Assembly (NCBI GenBank): GCA_911728455.2
Contig: OU452231.1
Coordinates: 6,602,963 to 6,666,962, forward strand
Direction of reading: 5' to 3'
DNA length: 64,000 nucleotides
Source of the DNA: Marthasterias glacialis
Taxonomy: Eukaryota; Echinodermata; Asteroidea; Forcipulatida; Asteriidae
Each line of letters opens with the position of its first letter. Within the stretch, counting starts at the first letter, position 1. The position numbers were made by a program, and so were the translations under genes. Shown one piece after another: positions 37,740-49,332 of the stretch. The notes under the pieces are model-generated. The model worked only from the letters and a program-made list of their open reading frames with translations, did not search any database and was not told where the DNA came from.

Positions 37740-37902
37740 CAAACATTGAGTGACTTTAATTTGTGAAATGGGAGGAATATTATCCCTCGGTAAAATTTGG
37801 ACTGTTCCATTACACTCGGCTTCGCCTCATGCAATGGAACAGTCAAAACTTTTACCTTGCGATGATATTACTCCCGTTGCATTCTGAGCCACTCAATGTT
37901 TG
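37740..37902. mobile_element. Fold-back element with CAAACATTGAGTG ends
   Basis: Arms of about 70 bp (CAAACATTGAGTGACTTTAA through GACTGTTCCATT) pair with AATGGAACAGTC through CACTCAATGTTTG. They are separated by a loop of about 20 bp holding CTCGGCTTCGCCTC. No open frame inside. Confidence 0.85.
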
Positions 37903-37979
37903 TATACTGAGTCTTGTTGGTCTCCACTGCGTAGACAGTGCTCATCACACGTCAGTGTAAGGATAAAACCAAATAGCGT

Positions 37980-38128
37980 ACAAATAATGAATGTTTACCA
38001 AGATGGCATCGGTGAGAATATGGAATGTTCCATTCAACGAGGCAAAGTCAGGTTGAATGGAACGTTCACTCTTCCTACGAATGAAACTATTGTATCCCCT
38101 GCACAAATGCAAGACATTCATTGTTTGT
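37980..38128. mobile_element. Second hairpin element, related inner stem
   Basis: Outer ends ACAAATAATGAATGT and ACATTCATTGTTTGT are inverted. An inner stem GAATGTTCCATTCAAC/GTTGAATGGAACGTTC resembles the GTTCCATT stem of 37740-37902. Confidence 0.65.
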
Positions 38129-38756
38129 CATTTGGAGGAAAAACTATCCACAAAAATGTACAAGATTGTGTTTTGGCATCCACTACAAAGTTATTTTAGT
38201 ACTGCTGCCTATGACGCGTGCACGCGCATGGTTTTGGTCCAGCGTGCAAGAGTAAAAAGGGATGGGACATAAAATGCCTGGTAAATAGTACCAAAATATG
38301 TGGTTTATATTGGGGCCATGTGATGGTATGAATAATGGAGGCTGAGTGCCCAACAATCCTCCAATCAAATGACAAGAATCTACTTTGGTGTTACATAACT
38401 GTCTCAATCCCCCAATGCAATGATTAAAATATTCAAAGATAAGCATTTGGGAGCACAGACGTTTCTTTGTCACTGTTCGTTCTACAGTAAACCTACATCA
38501 TTACGAAAAACTCCCCGGGTTTTTTTTCTTTTCTTTTCCAACATCAAATCTTTGTAATCAAGTTTTTGACTCTGAGGAAAGCACACACTGAGAATTCACA
38601 CTAGCCTCATCACTGTATACACTCAAGTACACCGAGAAACTGACATAAGTTGACCATGGTGCGATTAAGATCTACAATGTTTGTTTTCAACATGTAAATC
38701 AAGCAGTGAATCATGATACATGGAGATGTGATCTCAACACCCGACCAAGCCGATGT

Positions 38757-38779
38757 CCCCCCCCCCCCCCCCCCCCCCC
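38757..38779 (+). repeat. Poly(C) run of 23
   Basis: The longest C run in the window. Confidence 0.9.
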
Positions 38780-40126
38780 GCAAAACACTGCATCTGATCT
38801 GGCGAGCTGATCAAAATGCGTTTTAAACTGCATCTTTCATGAGGGGCTGAGGGAAAAACGATAGTGTGTTTGAGCATTAAATCAGGTCCTGACAGACCCC
38901 CCGACATGAGGCCAGGAGAGGGCTTCTCAACAATCAATTCTTGATATGTACTGTGTCGTCTTATTACATTTCCCACACATCAAACCTTGCCTGCTGCTGA
39001 ATGAGCTAGTAGTGCACAGTGGCGAGAGTCAGTGCTGAAAAAAAGGGGGGTCTGAAACTCGAAACCAAATTTTAAGAGGTACATTGAAAATGATGACATT
39101 CCCACCTTCTGGTAACCCCAGGAGTTATAGATTTCAAGGAGCATTTTGAGAATAGTGTCCTTATCGCTAGAGAAGTAGAACAAATGGCATGATTTAACCA
39201 TATCTGGAGAAAGTAACACTTGATTTTCTCTCACAAAGCAGACATGAACATTTGGAATTCAGATAAAAGTTTGACATTTCTCATCCCTGAGCATGCCACT
39301 TACAAAAAGAAACTTTCCAAATACTTGTTTACTAAAGCATGAGAAGGAACATGGGATAGTCATAATTTATGTTGTTGAGCAATTGCTTCCATTCAACCAG
39401 TGGCCAGACTACTTTGGCTTCCAACCTCAATTTGGCAACATCGACTTTGTATAATTGGGGGGGGGGGGGCCAAGATGGCTGAAAACCACCTGATGAATTG
39501 CATTCAACTTCAAAATGGGGCGCCAGGGACAGTGGAGAGTGGACAGACAGAAAACAGCAGGCAAATTAACTTGATTAGGTTGATCTGTCCTCATTGTCCG
39601 TGCAGAGAGGACAATCCCATTCATTGGAGCTCAAAGAACAATCTCCGCCGGGAAAAGTGCAAATCCAATTTCCATTTGTAATAGGCCTGTTCAATTCAAT
39701 AATAACGTGACCGGCAGTAATTCGGTCTGTGGCTTTGACACTGCCACAGGAAAAGAATAAAAAAATAATGAAAGAAGAAAAAAAAATAATAACCAAGCAT
39801 TCCCCGTGAATGGTGGGGCAAACTGCTCCATCTATCAACTGCTAAACAATGTTGCTCCTGATGACAAGATGATGTATACTCATGCTTTTAGGATCTTCTA
39901 ATACACCCCCAGGGCTTCTCCCCTCCAGCGAACTCCACAGAGGAGATGCGTGAATAATAATTATAAAAAAACACCCCCCCCCCCAAAAAAAAAAGGAACA
40001 ATGCTTTAAAAGCAGAATTATCTACCCAAATGGTCATAGGCCTACTGGTTACAAATGAGGGGCTACTCTGCATCCCCTCCACCCTTTGTGACTATGGTGA
40101 ACCCCGGACGATGTACCACACATGAT

Positions 40127-40281
40127 AGCAGGCCTGATACTTCACGGAGGCAACGAAGGCAATTGCCTCCGTTGCCTCTGGTCATTGCCTTGGTGCCCTT
40201 GAAATGTTCCAGTACAAATTTACAATTTCCTCATAGAATTGGTGCCCTTGCCCTTTCTAGGAACAAAGCAACCAGGCCTGT
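40127..40281 (+). repeat. GGCAATTGCCTCC-type dispersed repeat, copy 2
   Basis: Bounded by CAGGCCTGATAC and CCAGGCCTGTGATAG. Shares its body with 5783-5936. Confidence 0.7.
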
Positions 40282-41434
40282 GATAGCCGACTGTGGCATT
40301 GCAGTCCTTCATCAGGCTGAGGACCTGGCCAGCAACCTGGCTTAGCGACCTTATTAATTGATCGAAATAGCAATCGACATCATCGTCACTGATCACCAGT
40401 TACTACTTTCTTACCAAATCAGTAATAAACGTTCATAAATGTTCTCACTAAAAGTGGAGGATGAACTGTGACTAGAGGCTGGCAAGAGACTTAGTGGTTA
40501 AAAGCAAGAAGGAATCTTGAAACATTCATATCCTCCCATTTACTCTGATACTGTGATAGGAAATCTACGCATATATAAGTTGCACAACACTACTGACCAT
40601 TACAGAGCTGCAGAAATGCTTTTAACGCGAATTGTTTGCTCTGTAAATCGGAGCTGCTAGTCTCCAGCTAGAGAACGGCGCATAAGCATATTGTTGCCAA
40701 CCAGAATTATTGGGTGATGCTGCCCGCTATAAGGAAACATCTAGTATTTCTTTCCACGGCATGAAACTAGCACCTGCCACTGTCCCAGTCCAGTTCACTC
40801 TGGACATCTGACGGACTGGATGATTATAAATAATTCAAAGAAGCACTCCCCAGTTCCCCTTTCTGGTGCTCTTGTTCTTGTTCTCCGGTGACCTCGACGA
40901 TTTCCACAAGATGAATCACAAGCTGCAGGCTACCTGGAGGTGAAGCTGTCCTGACATCAACCAATTTGCTTTGCAGGTTTTTAATTTTTTTTTTTGTCTT
41001 CTTCTTCTTTTTCTTGTCGAGCAAGGGCCCCTTTTGAAATCGGAGCCATCGTTATTAATCAGAGGTGTCATCAAGTGGCTTATCAATCAAAGCAGGTTTG
41101 CATGTAAGCAATCATTTTCTCCATGGTATCCCTTCAACACTTGTCTCTCTCCCCATCCCCTGCCCTCCCACCTACTCAAAGCTTGAGATCCTATTTTTAA
41201 GACATGATTGGGGGATTATCAACAAATTGAAAAAAAAAAACAAAAAACAAAAAAAAACACAACTGTTTTAAAACATAAAAGCTTTTTATTATATTAGTAA
41301 TATTTCTTGACCAAGGGTATGGCAAAAGTCGTTACAAATAGTTTCCAATAGGCCCCTGAACATATACATTACAACATTATTTGCCTGCCGTTTTTCTACT
41401 TGCATAATTTATTATATATGCTTACATGTATGCT

Positions 41435-41772
41435 TGCGTGTCGTGCCAGCGGCTAGGCATTCAAGCGCACTGGACTCAAGTACTGGTGTTTCTGATCAGC
41501 AGAGTGTGGGTTCGAGTCCTGGTCTTGATACTGTGGCCTAAGCAAGACACTTAAATTATTTCTTCGTCCTTTGGATGGGACGTTTAAAGCCATAGGTCCA
41601 GTGTGTTGTGTAACGCCCATAAAAGAACCCAGCTACACTTATCGCTAAGCGAAGGCGTTTCTGGTAGTGGCTGTTGGATGCGCCGCAGCACCTTATAAAC
41701 CCTTATAAGGTGCTACATAAATGGGTCCCACATTTCAAAAACTTCAAAAACCTCTCTTCAAAATAATAATAA
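41435..41772 (+). mobile_element. tRNA-derived SINE, CTGATCAGCAGAGTGTGGG family
   Basis: The head has AGCGGCTAGGCATTCAAGCG and a B-box GGGTTCGAGTCC (41508-41519). The body includes AAGCAAGACACTTAAA and AAAAGAACCCAGCTACACTT. The 3' part has CTTATAAGGTGCTACATAAA and an AATAATAA tail. Same family as 53706-54142 (minus) and 63835-64000. Confidence 0.85.
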
Positions 41773-43044
41773 GCGTCTTGAGTACATGTACCTAACTGGG
41801 TAGATATGTGCACTACGTGAGACTCCGGTATTATGTACATATGTTAAATTCACCTCAAAAAACAAAACATCTGAATAGTATAAGGCAATTGAGAATTAAA
41901 TAAACATACCACAGATCTATTAAAATTATATTTACTTGACAAAAGTTGGTGACATTACCAAGTGCCCTGGGCTACAGTAATGTCATCTTCCAAAAAAAAA
42001 AACAACCTAAAAAACAAAAATAAATAAACTTCATACACTTGAGATATACATCGTGCATGTGTAAATATTAAACAAAAACAATTTGGAGTGCTTGACATGT
42101 AAAAAAAACCCATCTTATTTGTTGTTGTCTTGAAAAACCTACTTCAACAAATATTTCCCAATTTTGGTTTTAAGATTAGTTTCTTGAAAAATGGAAAAAA
42201 TGCAACCTTAATAATTCATTTTTTTTTTTTTTTTTTTTTTTGGGATGCTTTGGGTGCCAGAAATAAAGTCACATTGTAACCTCATCCGAACGATTTATTC
42301 CCACATCGTAATCAGATCTAATTTGATATCAACATTGCTATCATATCACCGCAGGTAACCATCGGAGAGTTTCCTGACCCTTTTGAAGAAAAAAAATTGA
42401 TCAATTTTTTCAGAGTTGCAATTATCCGCAAAGAGTAAACACAGCATTGCATATTGTAAGAAAGCAAAAAATTTACTTCAAGAAAATTAATTGCTTCCAA
42501 AAATAAAATAAAATAAACGACTTTATTACTTGTTTTTATTTTATTGTTCATCCATACACTCTGCTGATTTTGGCTATTCTATTGAGGGTAATCGTATTTA
42601 GACCGCGCAAGTCTTGGGTTTACTCCTACAATTTGGGAAGCCTTGAGGTCTACCCAAGTACATTGCGTTAACATGTGAAGGGGAACAGAATGGCACACTG
42701 TAACAAGGCTCAGTGTTCCAATTCGCCCGAGACTTCCACAGTCTACTATATTAGACAATTTCCATCTCAGGCCGTGCCAATTTACCTCGCCATTGCGGGT
42801 ATCCACAACGACAGCCACTTGGGACATGCAGCAAGATGGCCGCCGGTCGACTGGTCCCCTAGAAACGCAGACAATCAACACGCCTGCTAGTAATGTTCAA
42901 ATGCAGCCAGCCATGTCAAGCATTACTAATTAAGAATTCAAGGTTTAATCACACATAATCCACATTCTCTTTTCATTCTAAATACAAGACAAGGGGGGAA
43001 GAAACAAATTCTTTAAAAAGCAGTTTATCACACAACACCTCTTA

Positions 43045-43070
43045 CATTTCATTTAAAAAAAAAAAAAAAA
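43045..43070 (+). repeat. A homopolymer
   Basis: A-rich run in an intron. Confidence 0.7.
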
Positions 43071-43235
43071 ACCCTCAGCCTTCTTCAGAGGCCCTCACAC
43101 TATTTTTAGCGTCCCCCATAATTGCCTAACCGATCCCTGGCAATATTTTGATAGAGATATAGCCTGACTTCAGCTGTGAAACTTAACAGTCCCCCCCGTC
43201 CGAGGAGGTAATGCATAAGTATTATCTAAACTCAC

Positions 43236-43307
43236 CCAAGTGGAAGAGTTTAATTTCTGACGTTTTGCCATGACGGCCATGCCCCCGGGCAACTCCGAAG
43301 GACTTGG
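43236..43307 (-). CDS. Candidate cassette exon between RRM1 and RRM2 of the TIA-like gene
   Basis: On the minus strand an acceptor (TATTCTTACATTTATACAG) and a near-consensus donor (GG before GTGAGTTT) bracket 72 nt. Spliced between the exons at 54309-54360 and 26109-26196, the phases fit (two bases in, one base out) and the reading frame stays open: AKSFGVARGHGRHGKTSE then IKLFHL. It would add 24 basic, Gly- and His-containing residues to the RRM1-RRM2 linker without shifting the frame. GC content is higher than in the surrounding intron. Vertebrate TIA1 has an alternative exon in the same linker. One other frame is also open and the acceptor is only moderately pyrimidine-rich, so this could be chance. 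Confidence 0.28.
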
Positions 43308-44654
43308 CTGTATAAATGTAAGAATACCCAAACAGCCTTTTTCAAATGTCATTAGTATTTTTGTAATTTTTTTTCTCCTTCTCCTTTCAAGATTGAAGGT
43401 AATTGCTTTGGCATTTTGGAAGTTGTATGCAGAAGACAAAAGTTACCGCTGCTACTGAATACAAATCGTCAATTGAGCAACACAATGAAGGGGGGGGGTG
43501 TGACAAATATAAGTTTTAGTCTCCTTCGCTACGCTCATGAGCATGAAAAAAGAGTTTGACTCTAAAATGCAAGGCCAAAGTAAGAACCGAGCATGAAGCT
43601 CACCAATTTTTTCCAGCAATGCATTTCGAAATGGGATAAGGCCGGAATCAGGATAGTTATTTCACTCTTTTGTGTACAAAACTTACAACATGTGTAAATG
43701 TAGATCGTATGTAGTGACCACACAATCAAGTTCAAACCCTTTTTCCACAATCTAACCTGAGCCCCCTACATTTTCAAAAAAACTTTCTCGTTCAATTCAA
43801 ATTAAATAAACACGCATCAAAAAACTCATAGGATGTAATTGAAAAATTGACCGGTATAACTCAAGAAATCGTCACTGCCATTGTATATACTTTCCACTTA
43901 CCATGTAATTGGTGTGGTGGGTATTAACCATTTACAAGTGACCTTTTCTAGGAAATGCTGCGCGCTCTGGGAAGAGGCACATTAATCCTCGCTACATCAG
44001 TTGAAATAATAAAAACGCTGTTCGAGTTTGCATGTTATTTCCCACCGAATGTTGTCAGGTCTTTTATTTAACCGTCATAATGGTGTCTCTTTATATTTGT
44101 TCACATGTTGATTGTGGATGAATAGAGTTACATATCGTCAGCTCAGAACTATGAAGTCTTTATTACAATTTGTTAGAACTTCATGATATTGGTTAACCAA
44201 AATTTGAAACCCCTGGTAAATTGAGTTTGTTGGGGATATACTTGTTTTGGCGACGATAAGCATGAATGTTGTCAGAAGTTTGATTCTGGGTTTGGTTTTT
44301 TTTTGTTTTTTTGTAGCCAGTAAAAATTTTAAGGTTCCTGCTGCTTAATGTATGAAATTGCAAATAAACGCCAAACTAAGCTTCTAAGCCGAAGATACAA
44401 GACTTACAAATGTTTTACATATATGCCGCCCTCTCTTGAAATTTGCACGGCAGTTTGTGCGCAATTCTTGTTTTGCAAAAAATTGGGTTGATGTCAAAGG
44501 TTGCATAACTCAAAGATGATCTGACCTATGATGTGACATGTCACTCCGAATCCAAATTTATGCAAAATTCGATGTGATGTCAGAGGGCGCGCATTGTCTA
44601 TATGGTACAGCAAAAACTATGAAATTACACCAGAATGTTTAGGTCTAGCCTCAG

Positions 44655-44660
<6 letters not shown>

Positions 44661-44690
<30 letters not shown>
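44661..44690 (+). repeat. A30 homopolymer
   Basis: About 30 consecutive A following non-repetitive sequence. It could be a retroposed tail or an expanded homopolymer. Confidence 0.9.
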
Positions 44691-44693
<3 letters not shown>

Positions 44694-45571
44694 GATGGAC
44701 TGATTAGAATGCGATCTGGTTTGAACAGACGGTTACACATCATCAAGTTATCATAGATCCTGCTTAAAGAAACGGCGTTCTTTATTTACCCCTCCAACAC
44801 AGCCAGCCACCCGTAACCAGACTGAACAGCCAACTGCCGGTGCCCTGCCGATTCGGCAATACTGTCCAGCATACCGCAGGATACCAAGTGTAAATCCTAC
44901 TGGCAGCTTGATCGTATCTCTACTGGTTATGTTTATCAAACACATCCATCAAATGATATGAGTAGTTCCACAGGACTGATTTTTAATAACCAAGTTGCAT
45001 CGGACAAATAATTTTATGCTGAAATATGCAAAATCCTCCACAAAAAAAATATGTACCCGTCTGATTATGGTGGATTTGACACTGCATAGAGAAACAGTGA
45101 TGCTCCAAGATGGGTGAACAAAAGTGGGCCAAAGCTTTCCTCTCAAAAAATCACTGTTTTAAATTTTTGGGAGTTTAAAAAAGGTGGGGGAGGGGGGATA
45201 TCTTGAAGATTTGTACCATTTGTTGTTTGACTCGGTACGGGAAAAGAAAAGGCAACGACCAAGTCATTACTGACTTGCATTAAAATTTTCCATTCTGCCT
45301 TGTTCTATTAGTATTATAATGTACAAACAGACAGGTTTGAACTTTTGGTAAAGTTTAATATATGGAGAACAAATAACAAGATTTAAATTAATAATAAAAA
45401 TAAAACAATAAAAAAATCTACAAATTCCATATAAACTAAATCTACAATAAATAAAATTGTAATAAATAAAATACAAACTATCTCTTTAAATACTTTTTGT
45501 TTTGTTTTTTCTATTAGTCAATTCTACCATCCCATTTCCCCCTCCCATTCAACCCCCTCCTCCTCCCCCCC

Positions 45572-45625
45572 ATTCCATCCCCTCCCCTTCCCATTCCATC
45601 CCCTCCCCTTCCCATTCCATCCCTT
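45572..45625 (+). repeat. 21-bp tandem repeat, C/T-rich
   Basis: ATTCCATCCCCTCCCCTTCC plus C, starting at 45572, 45593 and 45614. It creates the open frames at 45502-45753. Confidence 0.9.
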
Positions 45626-46280
45626 GTCATGTAATAATTTCCACTGTGACTACCAACTGTGAACACGCATGCAACAACAATGTACCACACAGCATATCCG
45701 CAATAATTGATCGACTGCATTTAACAAACTGCTCTGGAAAGACCCCGGCATAAGAAAAAATTTAAAAAAAAAAAGTGAGTGTGATCACCACAAAGGCGCG
45801 ACTATTTACTCGGCAGTCTGTCCCTTCAATATGCCAATTTGCTTTCCGGACCAAAGACCCATATTTCTGATGTGGTAATGATGTTTGAGCATGGTGTACA
45901 CTTACTGTCCCCAAGACACTATCAATATACTCCCCCCACACACTCTCCCTCTCTCTCTCTCTTCCATTCTTCATTCATAACAGACCTCACTACACACACT
46001 ACAATAATTTGGGGACTTCTCCACTTAACATGCGCGCTTTTCCTGTTTTTAACATTCACACAAGCTTTTTCAAGGCATACTGTAAATAATTTCACGACTT
46101 CCCATCCACCCATATGTAACATCCTTTCTATTGTAAATTCATGAGCCTTTCACTGAAACGAGTTAGGCCTTCTTGGCTGCACGTGTGTGGCTCTCCTTTT
46201 TATTCACCGTCACTAGACCTTTCTAGACAGGCAATGTCATAACTTGAGGCATTCTCAGCTACATGTTACGTCTTTCTTTT

Positions 46281-46385
46281 TTCTATTTCTGGGGTGAACT
46301 AAATAAAATTGACTACAACAGGATTTGAACCTGTGACCTCCGGATTTAACGCGCTGGCGCTCTACCCACTGAGATATCCAGCCCA
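46281..46385 (-). mobile_element. tRNA-derived SINE head
   Basis: On the minus strand GGGCTGGATATCTCAGTGGG then TAGAGCGCCAGCGCGTTAAA then GGTCACAGGTTCAAATCCTG has well-placed A and B boxes and is tRNA-like over about 70 nt. It is followed by TAGTTCACCCC as in 24530-24690. I call it a SINE because of that shared tail. Confidence 0.75.
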
Positions 46386-46518
46386 AATATTGGCCGTCTC
46401 CCTATTTTATAAATATCTGTGTTCGGGGGGGAGTGCCAGTCACAACACTGGAGAACTTCTAAGAAAATTAATAACTTCGCTTTCTCTGTAGCACCTTCTC
46501 TATAAATCCACCATCCAT

Positions 46519-46864
46519 TTTAAAGGCAAAATGTAGGGTTGGTAAAGCTGATAGTGTAGTGTTCTTACTTAGTGTGATTCAATATATACATAAAAAAAAT
46601 TTAGAAACTGAAAATTTTTACTCAATCTGTCGTCCGAGTCAGGAGAAAATAGTGAAAAACCGTGCACACTTTTTAGCATGTAAACACACCGTCCTTAATT
46701 TCGATTTTTACAACCAAACTTAAAATCGGCGTCTTCAAATTCTATTTCTCGATATTTTTTATGGAAGATTGGTACTGGTATGAACTTCATAATCAGTAAG
46801 CTTTCAGACTGATACTAACAAATACAAATTTGGGCGAATACCAATCCTGCATTCTACCTTTAAA
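46519..46864 (+). mobile_element. TTTAAAGG-ended MITE, complete copy 2
   Basis: 346 bp with 26-bp terminal inverted repeats identical at 22 positions by my count (TTTAAAGGCAAAATGTAGGG left; the complement of TTTAAAGGTAGAATGCAGGA right). A TTAA target duplication, as in piggyBac or Kolobok elements, would fit the ends. No coding capacity. Confidence 0.85.
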
Positions 46865-47902
46865 TGATCAAATAAACCACAAATATTTTATATTTGATAA
46901 CATAAATCTTAATTTTTTTATAACCACCCCAGCAATTAATACAATATTTAATTAAGTATGAAGTGAGTGATAGTGTACATAATGCAAGTGCTGTATATGA
47001 TACATGTCATAGAATGTCTTGCTATTACTATTTAATAAAGCCTCATGCAATGCATATTACAAACTTGCTCTATAGATGTTGATGGTCATGTTCTTACAGT
47101 GATCCAAACATGTACAAGCCCATTTCGTATGGACAGTACAAACGGCCAATAAGCATGGTGTAATACGTCGTAAAAAAAATCTGCCTTATTTGTGAACTAG
47201 GGGGGACAAAAGAAGAAGGAGAGAAAAAAGAAGATAATCGCCGGGTGCATGCCAGAAGTACGCAAGACTCTGCAACCTTCTTCGGCATCGCAAAGTACAT
47301 TTTGTCCCAACAGAAGGTCGAATTTGCAGAAGAAAAAACTGTGTATGTTGCTGGAATTAATCAGAGGAAATGTTATTCCATTCCCATGTGGGATATAACT
47401 TTACTGAAACGACTTACAGAAAAACGATCAAACATTCACATACAGTTTTGCATATAAATTGCTTATGACCTTTAGCCAGACACACAACCTCAGGCTGTAC
47501 CTTGAATGAACCCTTTGTTAGTAGCTGTAAAAAAATTAATTGGAATTTGACTTAAATCTATCAGAATCCTATAGCAGGTACATGTAGCTCACCTCTTACA
47601 AATATGGCACATGTTGCCCCCAGCCAAATGTCTTCATTCCTCAGTATGATTAGGGTATGCAGTCTGCAGTGCCCAGTCATCTGAACTCTGTATGAACCTG
47701 TTGTTGTGTTTTGCTGGGATTTTTAACTTTTGATTTTAATTGTGCATTTTCATTTGTGTGTGCAATGTTTATTCTTGTTCATGTAGTTTTATTGTTAATA
47801 TTTTGTACTTGTACTATTAGCCTTTCGCCAATATCTTTTCTATTTTCACCGTATGAGTATTTTTTTTATACCTGTACATGGCCATATGGTATGACCTTCA
47901 CC

Positions 47903-48077
47903 AGGCCTTGATCTTAACCGAGGCCACCGAGGCCATTGGCCTCATGCCCTGTCCAGTTGGCCAGCATGCCCTTCAGAAAAATTGCACTGGCACTACTAAC
48001 TTGGCCAGCATGCCCCTGTACAATTTTTCTGATATGGCCAGCAAAGGTCTGTCCCTGTTTTTCTTAAGATCGAGGCC
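47903..48077. mobile_element. Short element with CAGGCCT(T/C)GATCTTAA ends
   Basis: 16-bp inverted ends, CAGGCCTTGATCTTAA left and TTAAGATCGAGGCCTG right. The interior repeats TTGGCCAGCATGCCC twice. Confidence 0.75.
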
Positions 48078-48111
48078 TGCTTCACGATGTTGAGACTTTT
48101 GAAATAAAACT

Positions 48112-48232
48112 ATAACCTCAAATTCAAAATTCAAAATATCAAATTTCTAATTTCAAATTTCTAAATCCAAACTCAAATTCAAATTTAAAATTCACATTCA
48201 AATCTCAAATTTTTAATTCTAAACACAAATTC
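48112..48232 (+). repeat. Degenerate CAAATT-rich tract without G
   Basis: 121 bp built from variants of TCAAATTTCTAA and ATTCAAATT. Not one G occurs on the plus strand. Confidence 0.9.
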
Positions 48233-49319
48233 GGGATAGTGAAGTGAAGGTGCATTAAGTGATCATTTATTTTTTACAAACTTTTACCAGCAGTGTGTAA
48301 CAGTCACCCATTTAGAAACTTGCCAATATTCTGCTTGCTGCATGCTGTGACCAATTATAACAATTTTTCTGCAATTAACCCTTATCTTTTCTACCGGCCA
48401 CTTATTTTGGAAAACCTATTATAGTTGACCTCATTAACTGTTCCAATTTAAATGCAGATTACAAAAGGTCGTTTTCTGGCTGGGAACCGAGTCATGAACA
48501 TTGATATCAAAATTTGCCACCTAATGCCACTGGTTAACTTTGACAGAATATTTTACCCTGGGGATTACAAGTTGACCTGTGCACAGCTGAATACCATTTA
48601 AAAAAAAAAAAAACCAAACAGGCTATTTTAATGAATAACGGAAGAGATTACCTGAAGTATCAGGTGCTGAACGTGCTGAAATATGCAGAGGGGAAAAATA
48701 CAATAAAGAATAAATTATTGACGCAGTAAGGAACTTCTCTGTATCGAACAAATTCTTTTAACGAAGAAGTAATGTACATTTTGCAACTGTGGTAAACTCA
48801 GTTTGGAACTGCCAGTGTTGATGTACATATATTGTACAATGTATCTTTCTAAGCCTAAAGTAAACAGTACAGATTGCAAGCAGCACTCACTAATGTACAG
48901 CTATAAAGAAGATAGGGAAACAAAATGAATGAAATTCTAAGCATGAGAGAGAAAAAAATCCGTAAAAACCGACCCCAGCAAAAGAGTCCGTAACAAGGCG
49001 AATTAATTAAGGGAAATTCAAATAAACAAGTGGTGCACTCAGGGGCCAGTGTCAAACCAGCCATCGTACCTTTGTGAATCAAGTATCACCCCTCACCCTC
49101 CCCCTCCCCCCTCCCCCGATTAAAACAAATTGGTAGAGTCTTAGGCAAACCCCCAGAAACAATTTGTCAGCTGATAACAAGTGTCCCTCTTTCCGTCTCT
49201 CAAGCTGGAGTGGTGTAAGACCAATGTACAAGTGGAGTATCTTGCAGTAGGAAAGACTTGATCATCAAACGGCAAGAGGACAAGGAATTAATGAGTAGCT
49301 GGGCTGTCATTTCAAGCCA

Positions 49320-49332
49320 CCCCCCCCCCCTT
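49320..49332 (+). repeat. Poly(C) run
   Basis: About 12-13 consecutive C. Confidence 0.85.

Noticed and set aside
43170..43439. Longer minus-strand frame reading MAVMAKRQKLN across the candidate exon
   Set aside because: This is another frame of the same block. The phase-compatible frame fits the TIA-like gene better, and an independent gene start there has no support.
46315..46385. Possible true tRNA gene
   Set aside because: The tRNA-like head shares its downstream tail with the SINE at 24530-24690, and pairing of the acceptor ends is not evident.
47245..47457. Plus-strand 70-codon open frame with plausible codon use
   Set aside because: It resembles no protein I know and the opposite strand is also open over part of it. 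Not enough support.
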